NCBI GenBank assembly: GCA_020634415.1 | Contig: JACKBT010000042.1 | Span: 1-39,830 of the forward strand | Direction of reading: 5' to 3' | From: Ardenticatenaceae bacterium | Lineage (GTDB): Bacteria > Chloroflexota > Anaerolineae > Promineifilales > Promineifilaceae | Length of the DNA stretch: 39,830 nt | Part shown: positions 15,947 through 23,710 of the stretch, in pieces | Layout of the letters: each line of letters begins with the position of its first letter | Numbering within the stretch: the stretch's first letter is position 1 | Made by a program: the position numbers and the translations under genes | The notes under the pieces: model-generated | What the model was told of the DNA's origin: nothing | What the model saw: only the letters and a program-made list of their open reading frames with translations | Databases searched by the model: none

Positions 15947-15996
15947 CTAACAACTATACACCGCCTGGCGGCGGTTGGTTCCATTTATTCCAAAGG

Positions 15997-16076
15997 CTAG
16001 CAGGCTTTCGGAAAAGTGGCCGTAGGCGCGGTATCCTTACCGCGTTCCCCGAACGCGAAAGGGATTTCGCGGCTAC
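15997..16076 (+). repeat. Dispersed repeat (CTAGCAG family), copy 1, one end missing
   Basis: About 80 bp running from CTAGCAGGCT to GCGGCTAC, nearly identical to the reverse complement of 19332-19411. Two internal inverted repeats, GCGGTATCCTTACCGC and CGCGAAAGGGATTTCGCG, would fold into adjacent hairpins. Similarity stops after GGCTAC, so the far end present in copy 2 is absent here. Confidence 0.85.
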
Positions 16077-16100
16077 GGCGCCTTACGTTTTCCCAAACAT

Positions 16101-16128
16101 TTGCCTTTTTAACGAGGCGATTTATAGT
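16101..16128 (+). promoter_or_regulatory. Probable promoter of the OsmC gene
   Basis: TTGCCT (16101-16106), a 16-bp spacer and TATAGT (16123-16128) lie 33 bp before the ATG at 16162 and just after the repeat element. GGAGG at 16149-16153 is the ribosome site. Confidence 0.5.
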
Positions 16129-16161
16129 AGGCAGTAATCTTTACTTTTGGAGGTCAACAAA

Positions 16162-16587
16162 ATGACAGTACGTTCAGCTGAAGCTGTGTGGAATGGAACG
16201 TTGCGCGAAGGCAACGGCGTGATGAAAATGAAGAGTGGTGCCTATGAAGGGCCATATACCTTTGCCTCTCGTTTTGAAGAAGGCGAAGGCACCAACCCTG
16301 AAGAACTCGTGGCCGCTGCCCATGCTGGCTGTTTTTCGATGGCCCTTTCGGCCGATTTGGGCCGTGCTGGGCACACCGCCGGCCGCATCAGCACCACCGC
16401 CAAAGTGCATCTCGGCCCGGTAGATGGCAAACCCACCGTCCACACCATCGAACTGTTTTGCGAAGCCGAAGTGCCCAATTTAGATGATGAGGCTTTCCAG
16501 ACCATTGCGGCGGGCACCAAACAAAACTGCCCCATTTCCCGCCTCTTGGCCGCTGCCGAGATTAAGCTCGAAGCAAAATTGGTCTAA
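16162..16587 (+). CDS. OsmC/Ohr family peroxiredoxin
   Basis: 141 residues, family length. The two redox cysteines are C57 (HAGCFSMALS) and C123 (KQNCPISRLL), which reduce organic hydroperoxides. The NPEEL motif at 45-49 and the AAAHAGCFSMAL helix are typical of the OsmC rather than the Ohr branch. The ATG at 16162 follows GGAGG by 8 nt; the alternative TTG at 16147 overlaps this ribosome site. A 138-bp inverted-repeat element begins 5 nt after the stop and may terminate the transcript. Confidence 0.93.
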   Translation: MTVRSAEAVWNGTLREGNGVMKMKSGAYEGPYTFASRFEEGEGTNPEELVAAAHAGCFSMALSADLGRAGHTAGRISTTAKVHLGPVDGKPTVHTIELFCEAEVPNLDDEAFQTIAAGTKQNCPISRLLAAAEIKLEAKLV

Positions 16588-16592
16588 AACGT

Positions 16593-16730
16593 AAAACGTA
16601 ATATTGCAGTTTAAGAAGTAAATCGGGTAATGGGTGTGGGACGATTTTGTAAATCGTCCGAGCGATTTACAAAATCGCTCTACATTCATTTATTACCCGA
16701 TCAATTATTTAAAGACCAATATTACGTTTT
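16593..16730. repeat. 138-bp MITE-like element with long terminal inverted repeats and central hairpin
   Basis: AAAACGTAATATTG starts at 16593 and its exact reverse complement ends at 16730. The inverted similarity continues inward for about 40 bp (TCGGGTAAT against ATTACCCGA). In the centre CGATTTTGTAAATCG and CGATTTACAAAATCG pair over 15 bp around TCCGAG. No coding capacity. It separates the OsmC and thioesterase genes. Confidence 0.8.
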
Positions 16731-16745
16731 CACCCCTTCTCCCCC

Positions 16746-17180
16746 ATGCAAGCAGCAGAATATCCCTATCAATACCCCGTAGAGGTGATTTTTCATCACC
16801 TGGATGCGATGGGGCATGTGAACAACGTCACCTTTTTTATGTTTTTGGAGACGGCGCGGATTAAGTATGTGTCCCATTTGTGGGCCACGCCCAATATCAT
16901 GGACGCGCCCATTATTTTGGCGCAGGCTAACTGCACCTATGTGGCCCCCGCCTTCTTGGGTGAGAATCTGGTAGTGGGTGTAGGCGTGACGCGGCTTGGT
17001 AACAAGAGTTTTGATTTGGCTTATCGGATTGATGCTGATAACGGCCGTCACATTGCCACCGCCCACACCACCCAAGTCACCTACAACTACCACACCCAAC
17101 AAACCATTCCCATTCCCAACCTCTTACGCCAGCGTATTGAGGAATTTCAACAGGGATGGTGTTTGGAGGAGAGCGGGTAG
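16746..17180 (+). CDS. Acyl-CoA thioesterase, 4-hydroxybenzoyl-CoA thioesterase (hotdog) family
   Basis: 144 residues, the length of a single hotdog domain. The signature D-A-M-G-H-V-N-N-V-x-F-F-x-F-L-E-T-A-R (20-38) contains the catalytic Asp and the GHVNN loop of the 4HBT family. It hydrolyses an acyl- or aroyl-CoA thioester in the cytosol; the chain is not predictable. First of three plus-strand genes, though strong hairpins separate them. Its stop codon lies inside the left arm of the hairpin at 17173. No strong Shine-Dalgarno is seen before the ATG. Confidence 0.9.
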   Translation: MQAAEYPYQYPVEVIFHHLDAMGHVNNVTFFMFLETARIKYVSHLWATPNIMDAPIILAQANCTYVAPAFLGENLVVGVGVTRLGNKSFDLAYRIDADNGRHIATAHTTQVTYNYHTQQTIPIPNLLRQRIEEFQQGWCLEESG

Positions 17181-17241
17181 CAGGTGGTAGGTGGCACGGG
17201 GCAGGTACTTGCCACCTGCCACCTGCTACCTGCTGCTTTTT
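17173..17241 (+). terminator. 24-bp hairpin terminator with repetitive CAGGTGG-type arms
   Basis: Bases 17173-17196 pair with 17210-17233 over all 24 positions, two of them G-U. Each arm is made of the degenerate unit (G)CAGGTGG repeated three times. T4-5 follows at 17237. It starts inside the thioesterase stop region and ends right at the next ribosome site. Confidence 0.8.
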
Positions 17242-17254
17242 AAGGAGGAAAACC

Positions 17255-18373
17255 ATGCCCGATTTTGTCATTGTTGGTGGTGGGGTGTATGGCTGTGGCG
17301 TGGCCTGGCATTTGGCACGGCAGGGGGCCGAGGTGCTGCTGCTGGAGGCCAAGACCATTGCCAGCGGCGCGTCTGGGGGTTTGGGCAAGCGCGGTGTGCG
17401 AGCCAACGGCCGTGATGCCCGCGAACTTCCCCTCATGCAAATGGCCTATGACATCTGGCCGACTTTACACCAAGAACTGGATGGGTTTACGGGCTACGAG
17501 CGCAGCGGCCATTTGCTGCTGTTTGAGCGCGAGCCAGAGTTGCGCACAGCCTCGGCCCGCGCCTGGCTGCAAAATCAGAAGGGCATCCCTTCCCGCCTTG
17601 TCGCGCAAGACGAACTGCGCGAGATGGAACCCTATGTGAGTGAGGCGATTTTGGCCGCGCTTTACTGTCCCCTCGATGGCGTGGCCGATCACACGGCCAC
17701 CACGCGCAGTTATGCCCAGGCGGCGCGGCAGTTGGGGGCGGAGATTCGGGAGGGAACGGCCGTCTCCTCTCTCGAACGTCGGGGGGAACGGGTAACGGCC
17801 GTTCGCACCACCACCGACGAACGCATCCCCGTCAACCACACCCTGCTGCTCCTCTCCAACCTGCACGTCCCCCAAATCGTCCAGGCCGAACTGGGTGTGA
17901 CTCTTCCCATCTGGTGGCGGCTGCCCCAGGTTATGCTCACCGAGGCCATAGACCCCATGCCGCTGCGCCACCTCATCGGTCACGCCAGCCGCACCTTAGC
18001 CATGAAAAGCAACCCTGGCGGCGAGATCATGATCTCTGGCGGCTGGCGCGGCCAATGGAATCCCGATACGAACCGAGGCGAAACTCAGCCTGATCAGGTG
18101 GCGGGCAATCTGGCCGAAGCGGTGGCTGTGTACCCTTGTTTGGCTGGGGTTGGCGTGAAGGAGGCCAGTGCGGATCGTTGGGAGACGGAAACAGTAGACA
18201 ACATTCCCATCATAGATCGCCTGCCGGGAGCGGCCAATATGCTTGTCGGCACGGGCTGGTCGGGGCATGGCTGGGCCATTGCCCCAGCCATCACCCAACT
18301 GCTGGCGGCTTGGGCTATGTCGGGGAATGTGCCAGAGTTGTTACGGCCGTTTGCATACGGCCGTTTTTTGTAG
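17255..18373 (+). CDS. FAD-dependent oxidoreductase, DAO (glycine/sarcosine oxidase-like) family
   Basis: 372 residues. The dinucleotide-binding motif VIVGGGVYGCGVAWHLARQG (5-24) with the acidic strand end LLLEA opens the protein, and the C-terminal DNIPIIDRLPGAANMLVGTGWSGHGWAIAP is the FAD-contacting region of the DAO family (sarcosine oxidase, D-amino acid oxidase, glycine oxidase). It probably oxidises a secondary or primary amine of a small amino acid. The start was set at the ATG 6 nt after AAGGAGG (17242-17248). The last codons contain two ACGGCCGT palindromes and a T-run that form a terminator. Confidence 0.92.
   Translation: MPDFVIVGGGVYGCGVAWHLARQGAEVLLLEAKTIASGASGGLGKRGVRANGRDARELPLMQMAYDIWPTLHQELDGFTGYERSGHLLLFEREPELRTASARAWLQNQKGIPSRLVAQDELREMEPYVSEAILAALYCPLDGVADHTATTRSYAQAARQLGAEIREGTAVSSLERRGERVTAVRTTTDERIPVNHTLLLLSNLHVPQIVQAELGVTLPIWWRLPQVMLTEAIDPMPLRHLIGHASRTLAMKSNPGGEIMISGGWRGQWNPDTNRGETQPDQVAGNLAEAVAVYPCLAGVGVKEASADRWETETVDNIPIIDRLPGAANMLVGTGWSGHGWAIAPAITQLLAAWAMSGNVPELLRPFAYGRFL
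18343..18369 (+). terminator. Intrinsic terminator inside the last codons, made of two ACGGCCGT copies
   Basis: ACGGCCGT (18343-18350), loop TTGCAT, ACGGCCGT (18357-18364), then T6 (18364-18369). The palindromes pair with each other into an 8-bp stem. The stop codon of the FAD enzyme lies at 18371-18373, after the T-run. Confidence 0.6.
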
Positions 18374-18380
18374 AGATTTA

Positions 18381-18430
18381 GGTGTATTGGTGTAGTGGTG
18401 TATGCCATTACACCAATATACCACTACACC
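18381..18430 (+). terminator. Terminator-like hairpin with GGTGTA-repeat arms
   Basis: Bases 18381-18402 pair with 18409-18430 over 22 positions with two mismatches and one G-U. Arms are built from the unit (T)GGTGTA. No T-run follows. It lies between the FAD oxidoreductase and the deacetylase genes. Confidence 0.6.
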
Positions 18431-18454
18431 ACCCCCTCACCTTAGGAGTAAACC

Positions 18455-19267
18455 ATGCCCCACAGCACCATCTGCCTTACCTTTGATTTTGATGCCCTGT
18501 CCGTCTGGTACGGCTACAGCCATACCACACCCGCTATGTTGGCGCGGGGCGAATATGGGGCGCGGGTGGGTGTGCCTCGTTTGCTCAATTTGCTCCAGCA
18601 GCACCAAATCCCCGCCACCTTTTTCATCCCCGGCCACACCATCGAATCCTTCCCCGAGATGGTGGAGCCGATTCTGGCGGCTGGTCACGAAATTGCCCAC
18701 CACTCCTACGCCCACACCGACCCCAGCGAGCAAAGTTATGACGAAGAGCGGCAGGATATGGAACGCGCTTTGCACGTTCTGGCTAACATCGGCATCAAAC
18801 CACTCGGCTACCGCTCGCCCTCGGCCGACTATTCGCCGCACACCCTCAGCTTATTGGAGGAGTTTGGCTTTTTGTATGATTCGAGCTTGATGGCTGATGA
18901 TTTTCGGCCGTATCATCCCCGTCTGGGTGATCAGGTGTCGGCACAGTCGCCGCTGGTGAAGGGGCGTGAAGCCCGCTTGTGGGAGCTGCCCATGTGTTTT
19001 GAGTTTGACGACTGGCCCCACTTCCAATTCACCTTCTCGCCCTATCGCAATGGCACATCGGCCCCCAGCAAGGTGTTGGAAATTTGGACGGCCGATTACG
19101 ATTGGATGCACCAAAATGTAGACAACGGCATCCTAACCGTCGCCATGCACCCCCAGGTCATTGGCCGGGCGCACCGTGTGGCGATGCTGGAACAGTTCAT
19201 CAACCATTGCCGGGCGCAGGGGGATGTGGTCTTTGCCCGCATGGGCGATGTGGCGCAGCAGTTGTAA
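18455..19267 (+). CDS. Polysaccharide deacetylase (NodB/PuuE-like)
   Basis: 270 residues. The NodB core is clear: T-F-D-F-D (9-13) with the catalytic and metal-binding Asp, TFFIPGH (55-61), the metal ligands in HEIAHHSYAH (78-87), and YRSPSADYS (119-127). Absence of a signal peptide and the aspartate-rich TFDFDA form point to the cytosolic subgroup that includes HpPgdA and allantoinase PuuE, so the substrate may be a small amide or a cyclic ureide instead of a polymer. TAGGAG precedes the ATG. It is the last of the plus-strand run with the thioesterase and FAD oxidoreductase genes. Confidence 0.9.
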   Translation: MPHSTICLTFDFDALSVWYGYSHTTPAMLARGEYGARVGVPRLLNLLQQHQIPATFFIPGHTIESFPEMVEPILAAGHEIAHHSYAHTDPSEQSYDEERQDMERALHVLANIGIKPLGYRSPSADYSPHTLSLLEEFGFLYDSSLMADDFRPYHPRLGDQVSAQSPLVKGREARLWELPMCFEFDDWPHFQFTFSPYRNGTSAPSKVLEIWTADYDWMHQNVDNGILTVAMHPQVIGRAHRVAMLEQFINHCRAQGDVVFARMGDVAQQL

Positions 19268-19279
19268 TTTAAGGGAGGC

Positions 19280-19424
19280 TGGAGATTGGAGATTGGGTAA
19301 TCTCTAGCAGTTTGTCGGAGAACCCCAATTTGTAGCCGCGAAATCCCTTTCGCGCTCGGGGAACGCGGTAAGGATACCGCGCCTACGGCCACTTTTCCCA
19401 CAGCCTGCTAGTCTCCAATCTCCA
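19280..19424. terminator. Hairpin terminator split by an inserted repeat
   Basis: TGGAGATTGGAGA (19280-19292) is exactly complementary to TCTCCAATCTCCA (19412-19424). The arms are of the same kind as the hairpins at 20486 and 21857 but lie 119 bp apart, because the CTAGCAG element occupies the space. It stands between the convergent deacetylase and SIS genes. Confidence 0.6.
19304..19411 (-). repeat. Dispersed repeat (CTAGCAG family), copy 2, complete
   Basis: The 108-bp element is bounded by CTAGCAG (19304-19310) and CTGCTAG (19405-19411). The part 19332-19411 matches 15997-16076 in the opposite orientation. Internal hairpins are GCGGTAAGGATACCGC and CGCGAAATCCCTTTCGCG. Its right end coincides with the inner edge of the split terminator arm, as expected for an insertion. 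Confidence 0.75.
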
Positions 19425-19425
19425 C

Positions 19426-20475
19426 TTAATGCGTTTCCGTTACTTTTTGGATGGCGCGGGGGGCATCTACATTGTAATCGCGGGTGTGGGCTAGGTGCAG
19501 GGCGAAAAGCTGCCCCGGCACAATGGCGGCGATAGGGGAGAGCCATTCGGGCAGGGGTTGGGGCAGGGGCAGGGGGATGCGTGCCAGGTTAAGCAGTTCG
19601 GGCACATCGCTGATGGCGATGACTTCGGCCTGACGTTGGCGCAGGGTTTGGACGAAGTCGGTTAATTCGGCTTGCATTTTGCCGGAGGGGGCGATGACAA
19701 AGACGGGAAAACCTGGCTCGATGAGGGCCAGGGGGCCGTGCAGAAAGTCGGCACTGCTGTAGGGTTCGACGATGGAGTAGGTGAGTTCCTTCATTTTGAG
19801 GGCCATCTCGAAGGCGGTGGCGTAGTTGTAGCCGCGCCCGATGACGATGGAGTGTTCCATGTAGCGGTAGCGGGGGGTGATTTGGGCGATGGTGTCGTTC
19901 ATGCTGAGGGTGAGGGAAACGGCCGTTGGCACAGCCAATAGTGCTTCTAACTGTTCTTTGTCGCCGCTCAGTTCCGCGCCCAGCAAAGCAATAGCCATGA
20001 GGGCACTGCTGTAGGTTTTGGTGGCCGCCACAGATTTTTCGGGGCCAGCTTGCAGGTTGATGACGAAATCGCCTTCTTGGGCCAGGGGAGAGTTGGGGGT
20101 GTTGGTGAAGACGGCCGTTAACACCCCCTGCCGTTTGGCCTCGGCCACCACGGCCACAATATCGGGGCTTTGCCCGCTCTGGCTGATGCCCAGCACCAGT
20201 GCCTGGCCAAAGCGGGGTGGCTGCCCATAGATGGAAAAGAGGCTAGGGGTAGCCAGGGCAACGGTGAGACCGTTAAGCGAACCCAGAACATATTGCGCAT
20301 AGCGACCAGCATTATCGCTAGTCCCCCGCGCCGCAATAATAACGTGGGAGATGCCGCGTTCTTTGATGGCCTGGGCTAGTTGGCGGAGGATCGGCCGTTC
20401 GTGCAGCAGCACACGTTCTAAAACGGTGGGTTGTTCGTGGATTTCGCGGTAGAGGTGGGTGGTTTTGAGGGACAT
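19426..20475 (-). CDS. SIS-domain amino-sugar phosphate isomerase, probable glucosamine-6-phosphate deaminase (NagB-II type)
   Basis: 349 residues made of two SIS domains, matching the isomerase half of GlmS without the glutaminase part. Hallmarks are [13 protein letters not shown] (48-60), [13 protein letters not shown] (94-106), [12 protein letters not shown] (147-158) and [25 protein letters not shown] (222-246), which carries the catalytic Glu and His of the GlmS fold, and the PRAIQKVT end. Next to nagA it most likely converts glucosamine-6-P to fructose-6-P and ammonia, the job of SIS-type NagB-II; FrlB/AgaS-like sugar deglycases are the alternative. A 20-bp hairpin lies between nagA and this gene, so read-through or a separate promoter is needed. 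Confidence 0.88.
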   Translation of the reverse strand: MSLKTTHLYREIHEQPTVLERVLLHERPILRQLAQAIKERGISHVIIAARGTSDNAGRYAQYVLGSLNGLTVALATPSLFSIYGQPPRFGQALVLGISQSGQSPDIVAVVAEAKRQGVLTAVFTNTPNSPLAQEGDFVINLQAGPEKSVAATKTYSSALMAIALLGAELSGDKEQLEALLAVPTAVSLTLSMNDTIAQITPRYRYMEHSIVIGRGYNYATAFEMALKMKELTYSIVEPYSSADFLHGPLALIEPGFPVFVIAPSGKMQAELTDFVQTLRQRQAEVIAISDVPELLNLARIPLPLPQPLPEWLSPIAAIVPGQLFALHLAHTRDYNVDAPRAIQKVTETH

Positions 20476-20485
20476 GGGGAAGTGG

Positions 20486-20535
20486 GCGATTGGAGACTGG
20501 AGACTGGAGATTGTTAGTCTCCAGTCTCTAATCGC
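20486..20535 (-). terminator. 20-bp hairpin between nagA and the SIS gene
   Basis: Bases 20486-20505 pair with 20516-20535 over 20 bp (one G-U) around a 10-nt loop. The arms are tandem GGAGACT units. The outer base touches the nagA stop codon and the SIS start lies 10 nt beyond, so it acts inside the operon. Confidence 0.65.
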
Positions 20536-21671
20536 TATTGATAGATTTTGCCGTTTATGATGGTGGTTTGGACGTGGTAATCGGCCGTTAGCAGCACCAG
20601 ATCGGCATCGAAGCCGGGGGCGATTTGGCCTTTGTGTTGAGCGAGGCCGAGCAGGCGGGCGGGGATGGTGGTGATGGTGGGCAAGGCTTCGGCCAGGGAG
20701 CAGCCGGTGAAGGCCATGAGATTGCGCAGGGCGGCATCCAACGGCACGATGCAGCCGGCCAATGTGCCATCGGCTAACTGGGCTTGCTGCTCACTAACGG
20801 TCACGGTTTGGTCGCCAATTTGATATTGGCCGGGGGGCATTCCCAGGGCGGCCATCGCGTCGGTGACGATGTTGAGCCGGGGGCCAACGGCCTGCCAGAT
20901 GAGCTTGACGAGTGTCGGGTGGATGTGGACACCATCGGCGATGAGGCCAATGGTGACGCGCTCGTCGGCGAGTACGGCCCCCAGCAGGCCGGGCTGGCGG
21001 TGGTGCAGGGGGGGCATGGCGTTGAAGAGGTGGGTGGCGTAGCGGATGCCGGCGGCGATGCCGCTGTTGGCTTCTTCGTAGGAGGACATGGAGTGCCCGG
21101 CACTGACGATGAGGCCGCGTTTAATGAGGGCGGCGGCCAATTCTAAAGCGCCAGGTAGTTCGGGGGCGAGGGTGACGAGGGCAACGGCCGTTTCCGGTGA
21201 CCAATCTAGCATCTCTGGCGTGGGTGGAAGCTGCAAGTGGATGGGGTTGTGTGCCCCTTTTTTGGCGCTGTTGAGGAAGGGGCCTTCTAGATGCAGGCCG
21301 AGGGGTTCGGAGCCGGTGAAGGTGGACGGCCGTTGGCCCATTACCTGCTGGGCCAGGGCCATTGTTGACAAGGGTGAGGTGATGATGGTGGGCAAGAAGG
21401 CGGTCACGCCGTACTGGGGCAGACGGGCGGCAACTTCCCAAATGGTGCGGGGGTCGTGGGTGAAATCTAGCCCAAAGCCGCCGTTGCACTGCATGTCTAT
21501 GAAGCCGGGGACGAGGTAGTGACCGGCGGCGTTGATGATTTCGGCTTCGGCGGGGATGGCTAGCTGGGTGGTGGGGGCGATGGTTTGGATACGGCCGTTT
21601 GCCACCAAAACATCACCGTCTTCTAACACGGAATCAGGGGTTATGATGGTTGCTTGTTGAATGCACAGCAT
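20535..21671 (-). CDS. nagA: N-acetylglucosamine-6-phosphate deacetylase
   Basis: 378 residues. An amidohydrolase of the NagA type: [13 protein letters not shown] in place of the HxH motif, the metal-ligand Glu in [11 protein letters not shown], His in [24 protein letters not shown], and the catalytic Asp in [14 protein letters not shown]. It deacetylates GlcNAc-6-P to GlcN-6-P, feeding the SIS enzyme encoded next. The ATG at 21671 ([10 protein letters not shown]) is the natural start; an in-frame extension to 21752 would run into the tRNA-Lys gene. The gene starts 55 nt after that tRNA on the same strand. Confidence 0.95.
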   Translation of the reverse strand: MLCIQQATIITPDSVLEDGDVLVANGRIQTIAPTTQLAIPAEAEIINAAGHYLVPGFIDMQCNGGFGLDFTHDPRTIWEVAARLPQYGVTAFLPTIITSPLSTMALAQQVMGQRPSTFTGSEPLGLHLEGPFLNSAKKGAHNPIHLQLPPTPEMLDWSPETAVALVTLAPELPGALELAAALIKRGLIVSAGHSMSSYEEANSGIAAGIRYATHLFNAMPPLHHRQPGLLGAVLADERVTIGLIADGVHIHPTLVKLIWQAVGPRLNIVTDAMAALGMPPGQYQIGDQTVTVSEQQAQLADGTLAGCIVPLDAALRNLMAFTGCSLAEALPTITTIPARLLGLAQHKGQIAPGFDADLVLLTADYHVQTTIINGKIYQ

Positions 21672-21725
21672 GGTGAATTTTGCCTCAGAAACAAACAAGC
21701 CGCCTGGAGTGGCGGCTATTGATGA

Positions 21726-21798
21726 TGACCCTGGAAGGACTCGAACCTTCAACCTGCTGATTAAGAGTCAGATGCTCTGCCAGTTGAGCTACAGGGCC
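21726..21798 (-). tRNA. trnK: tRNA-Lys (anticodon CUU)
   Basis: 73 nt on the minus strand. Acceptor GGCCCTG pairs with CAGGGTC (one G-U), the D-arm has AGCTC...AGAGCA, the anticodon loop is CTCTTAA giving CTT, and the T-arm holds GGTTCGAGTCC. Discriminator base A; the 3' CCA is not encoded. Confidence 0.97.
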
Positions 21799-21856
21799 GT
21801 GTGCAGAGGGGATTATAGCCAAAGTCAGGGGGCTGTCAAAGAAACCGGCGAGAGAT

Positions 21857-21904
21857 GGGAGATTGGAGACTGGAGACTTCATAGTCTCCAGTCTCCAGTC
21901 TTCC
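21857..21904 (-). terminator. 22-bp hairpin with GGAGACT arms after the receiver gene
   Basis: Bases 21857-21878 pair with 21883-21904 around TCAT. The inner 15 bp (TGGAGACTGGAGACT and its complement) are perfect and the outer 7 include two G-U. It lies after the last gene of the two-component cluster and before tRNA-Lys. Confidence 0.7.
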
Positions 21905-21929
21905 AAATCCTAAAACGAACGGTTGCTAA

Positions 21930-22367
21930 TTAGCGCATCAGTTTATGGATTACATCTAATAAGTCTGTAAGCCCATAAGGTTTGGGGAGGATGGCTACAT
22001 TTTTTTCTTGGCGCAGTCGGTGTTCGATGTGGCGATCTAGGAAACCGGAGGAAACGATGACTTTGACAGCGGGGTTGATTTTACGCAGTTCGTCAAAAAC
22101 CTGGTCGCCGTGCTTGCCGGGCATCCAATAGTCCAGGATTACAAGGTCAATGGTTTGCACATGTTCCTGGTAACGTAAAATGCCCATTTCGCCATTCGCT
22201 GCCATGATTGTTTGGAAGCCCAGCTCTTGGAAAATGTCGGCAACGGCCATTCGTACAATGGGTTCGTCGTCAATGATGAGAACGGTTCTGGCGTGAACAG
22301 ATTCATCGGGTGAAGGCCAAAGGGGTATCGTGATTATTGTGGGTTGAAGAGATGATATCGCTAGCAT
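21930..22367 (-). CDS. Stand-alone response-regulator receiver domain protein
   Basis: 145 residues: an unusual N-terminal tail of 26 residues, then one complete receiver domain with acidic pair D33-D34, phospho-acceptor D79 (LVILDYWMPG), the conserved Ser of VIVSSG (106-107), and K129 (LPKPYG). No output domain, so it acts by phospho-relay or protein contact. Last gene of a four-gene signalling cluster; it starts 5 nt after the preceding gene's stop with AAGG upstream. Confidence 0.92.
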   Translation of the reverse strand: MLAISSLQPTIITIPLWPSPDESVHARTVLIIDDEPIVRMAVADIFQELGFQTIMAANGEMGILRYQEHVQTIDLVILDYWMPGKHGDQVFDELRKINPAVKVIVSSGFLDRHIEHRLRQEKNVAILPKPYGLTDLLDVIHKLMR

Positions 22368-22372
22368 GGAAT

Positions 22373-22816
22373 TTACCTTTTTAATAAATGGGGAGAACGG
22401 CCGTTTAACGCCTGACGTAATAGGGATAAATTAAAAAAATGATTTTGAGTCGGCGTAAGATAACTATCTATGGCAAAACGACTGTTCAGGGCAAGAACAC
22501 GACCATATACTTCATCGGCAATCAACAAGATCGTATAAACATCGCCCAGGCCCAGGCGACGTACAGTTTTGATCAGGTCAACGCCGGTCATATCTGCCAA
22601 AAAATGATCGGAAACGAGCACGCCCACTGGTTTTTCTTGCAGCCAATTTAAGGCCTCCTCGCCAGTGGCAGCGTGGACAACTCGTGTCGGCAGGGGCAGG
22701 TCAGCGATTAGAGGTGTGAATATGCCAGCAGCTTCCAGGCCGACGAGTAATATTTGGTATGGGTTTAGCAGGTATTCTGTATCGCTGTTATGGTCAGCTG
22801 CGGACAGTGACATCAT
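22373..22816 (-). CDS. Degenerate (pseudo-)receiver protein
   Basis: 147 residues with the receiver fold pattern: ILLVGLEAAG (22-31) replaces the usual strand with the DD pair, D70 is kept (GVLVSDHFLADMTG), LLIA (97-100) replaces the Ser/Thr strand, and the Lys is lost (YLTPTQ, 119-124). Without the acidic pair and the lysine it probably cannot be phosphorylated normally. It may bind the kinase or compete with the true receivers. Coupled by 5 nt to the next receiver gene. The start is either of two consecutive ATG codons; no good ribosome site is seen. Confidence 0.82.
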   Translation of the reverse strand: MMSLSAADHNSDTEYLLNPYQILLVGLEAAGIFTPLIADLPLPTRVVHAATGEEALNWLQEKPVGVLVSDHFLADMTGVDLIKTVRRLGLGDVYTILLIADEVYGRVLALNSRFAIDSYLTPTQNHFFNLSLLRQALNGRSPHLLKR

Positions 22817-22914
22817 GATGGCACTGTATCAAATTGGTTAACAGTTGAGTGTCACAGCTTTGTGGTTGTTATGTGGTGGTTCCGTTCTTCCGGGCACAAA
22901 TTCAATTCTGGTTC

Positions 22915-23706
22915 TTAGGATAAGGTGTAGCCAACACCGCGCACAGTTTGGATGGGCGACTCGACACCACTGGCCGCCTTCATTTTTTGGCGCAGTCGGT
23001 AAATATGGGGGCGGATGATGTTGCTGGCCTCCCACTCATCTAGCTGGTATTCGCACACTTTGTCTGCCAGCTCTTGGGATGACACGACTTGGGGGGATAT
23101 TTCTGCCAGATAATGCAGCAGGTCGAACTGGACGGGCGACAGATCGAGTAAATAACCATGAAAGGTAGCTGTATGGCGGGTGCGGTCAATGATGAGGTTG
23201 GCCCGCCGTAGAAATCGTTCTGGGGGCGGCGGGGGGGTGGCCGTAGGCGGGGTAATGGCGGCACGGATATCGGCCAGGGTATGGGTAAGTGTTTGCTCTA
23301 ACTGGCTCAGGGCCTGTTCTTTTTGCCGCACTTGCTGATATTTTTGCAGCCCTTGCTGCACTTTTTGGCGCAGGGTGTCGGCGGGGCAGGGTTTGAGCAG
23401 GTAGTCGTGTGCGCCCAGGCGCAATGCGTCTACGGCCGTTTCCAATGAGCCATAGGCGGTTAAGATGATGACGGTGGTATCGGCCGTTTGCTCCCGCAGA
23501 ATGTGCAATAGGTCAATGCCACTCATCCCCTTGCCCAGCTTCAGGTCCAGCAAGACCAGATCGAAGGTTTGCTGCGCAAGGTGGGGCAGGGCGGTTTCGC
23601 CACTGGCAACGGCCGTTACCGTGTAGCCATCTGCCACCAACAAATCTTGTAAAAAAAGCCGAATATTCTTTTCATCCTCTACAACTAAAATCACACCTTG
23701 CATCAT
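22915..23706 (-). CDS. Response regulator, OmpR-type winged-helix
   Basis: 263 residues. Receiver domain 4-118 with acidic D11-E12, D54 (LVLLDLKLGKGMSG), T83 (IILTAYG) and K105 (YLLKPCPA); a coiled-coil linker (about 117-150) with a Pro-rich stretch; and a C-terminal winged helix (about 165-263; LSPVQFDLLHYLAE, NIIRPHIYRLRQKM, TVRGVGYTLS) that binds DNA. Its start lies 4 nt after the kinase stop, so it is the kinase's partner. The glycine-rich loop after D54 (KLGKGMSG) is one residue longer than usual. Confidence 0.94.
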   Translation of the reverse strand: MMQGVILVVEDEKNIRLFLQDLLVADGYTVTAVASGETALPHLAQQTFDLVLLDLKLGKGMSGIDLLHILREQTADTTVIILTAYGSLETAVDALRLGAHDYLLKPCPADTLRQKVQQGLQKYQQVRQKEQALSQLEQTLTHTLADIRAAITPPTATPPPPPERFLRRANLIIDRTRHTATFHGYLLDLSPVQFDLLHYLAEISPQVVSSQELADKVCEYQLDEWEASNIIRPHIYRLRQKMKAASGVESPIQTVRGVGYTLS

Positions 23707-23710
23707 ACAT

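Noticed and set aside
17173..18430. Short repeated units between genes as a possible CRISPR array.
   Set aside because: Units are in opposite orientations forming hairpins, there are no spacers of constant length and no cas genes.
21672..21752. Longer NagA reading frame starting at 21752.
   Set aside because: It would begin inside the tRNA-Lys gene and adds residues not found in NagA proteins.
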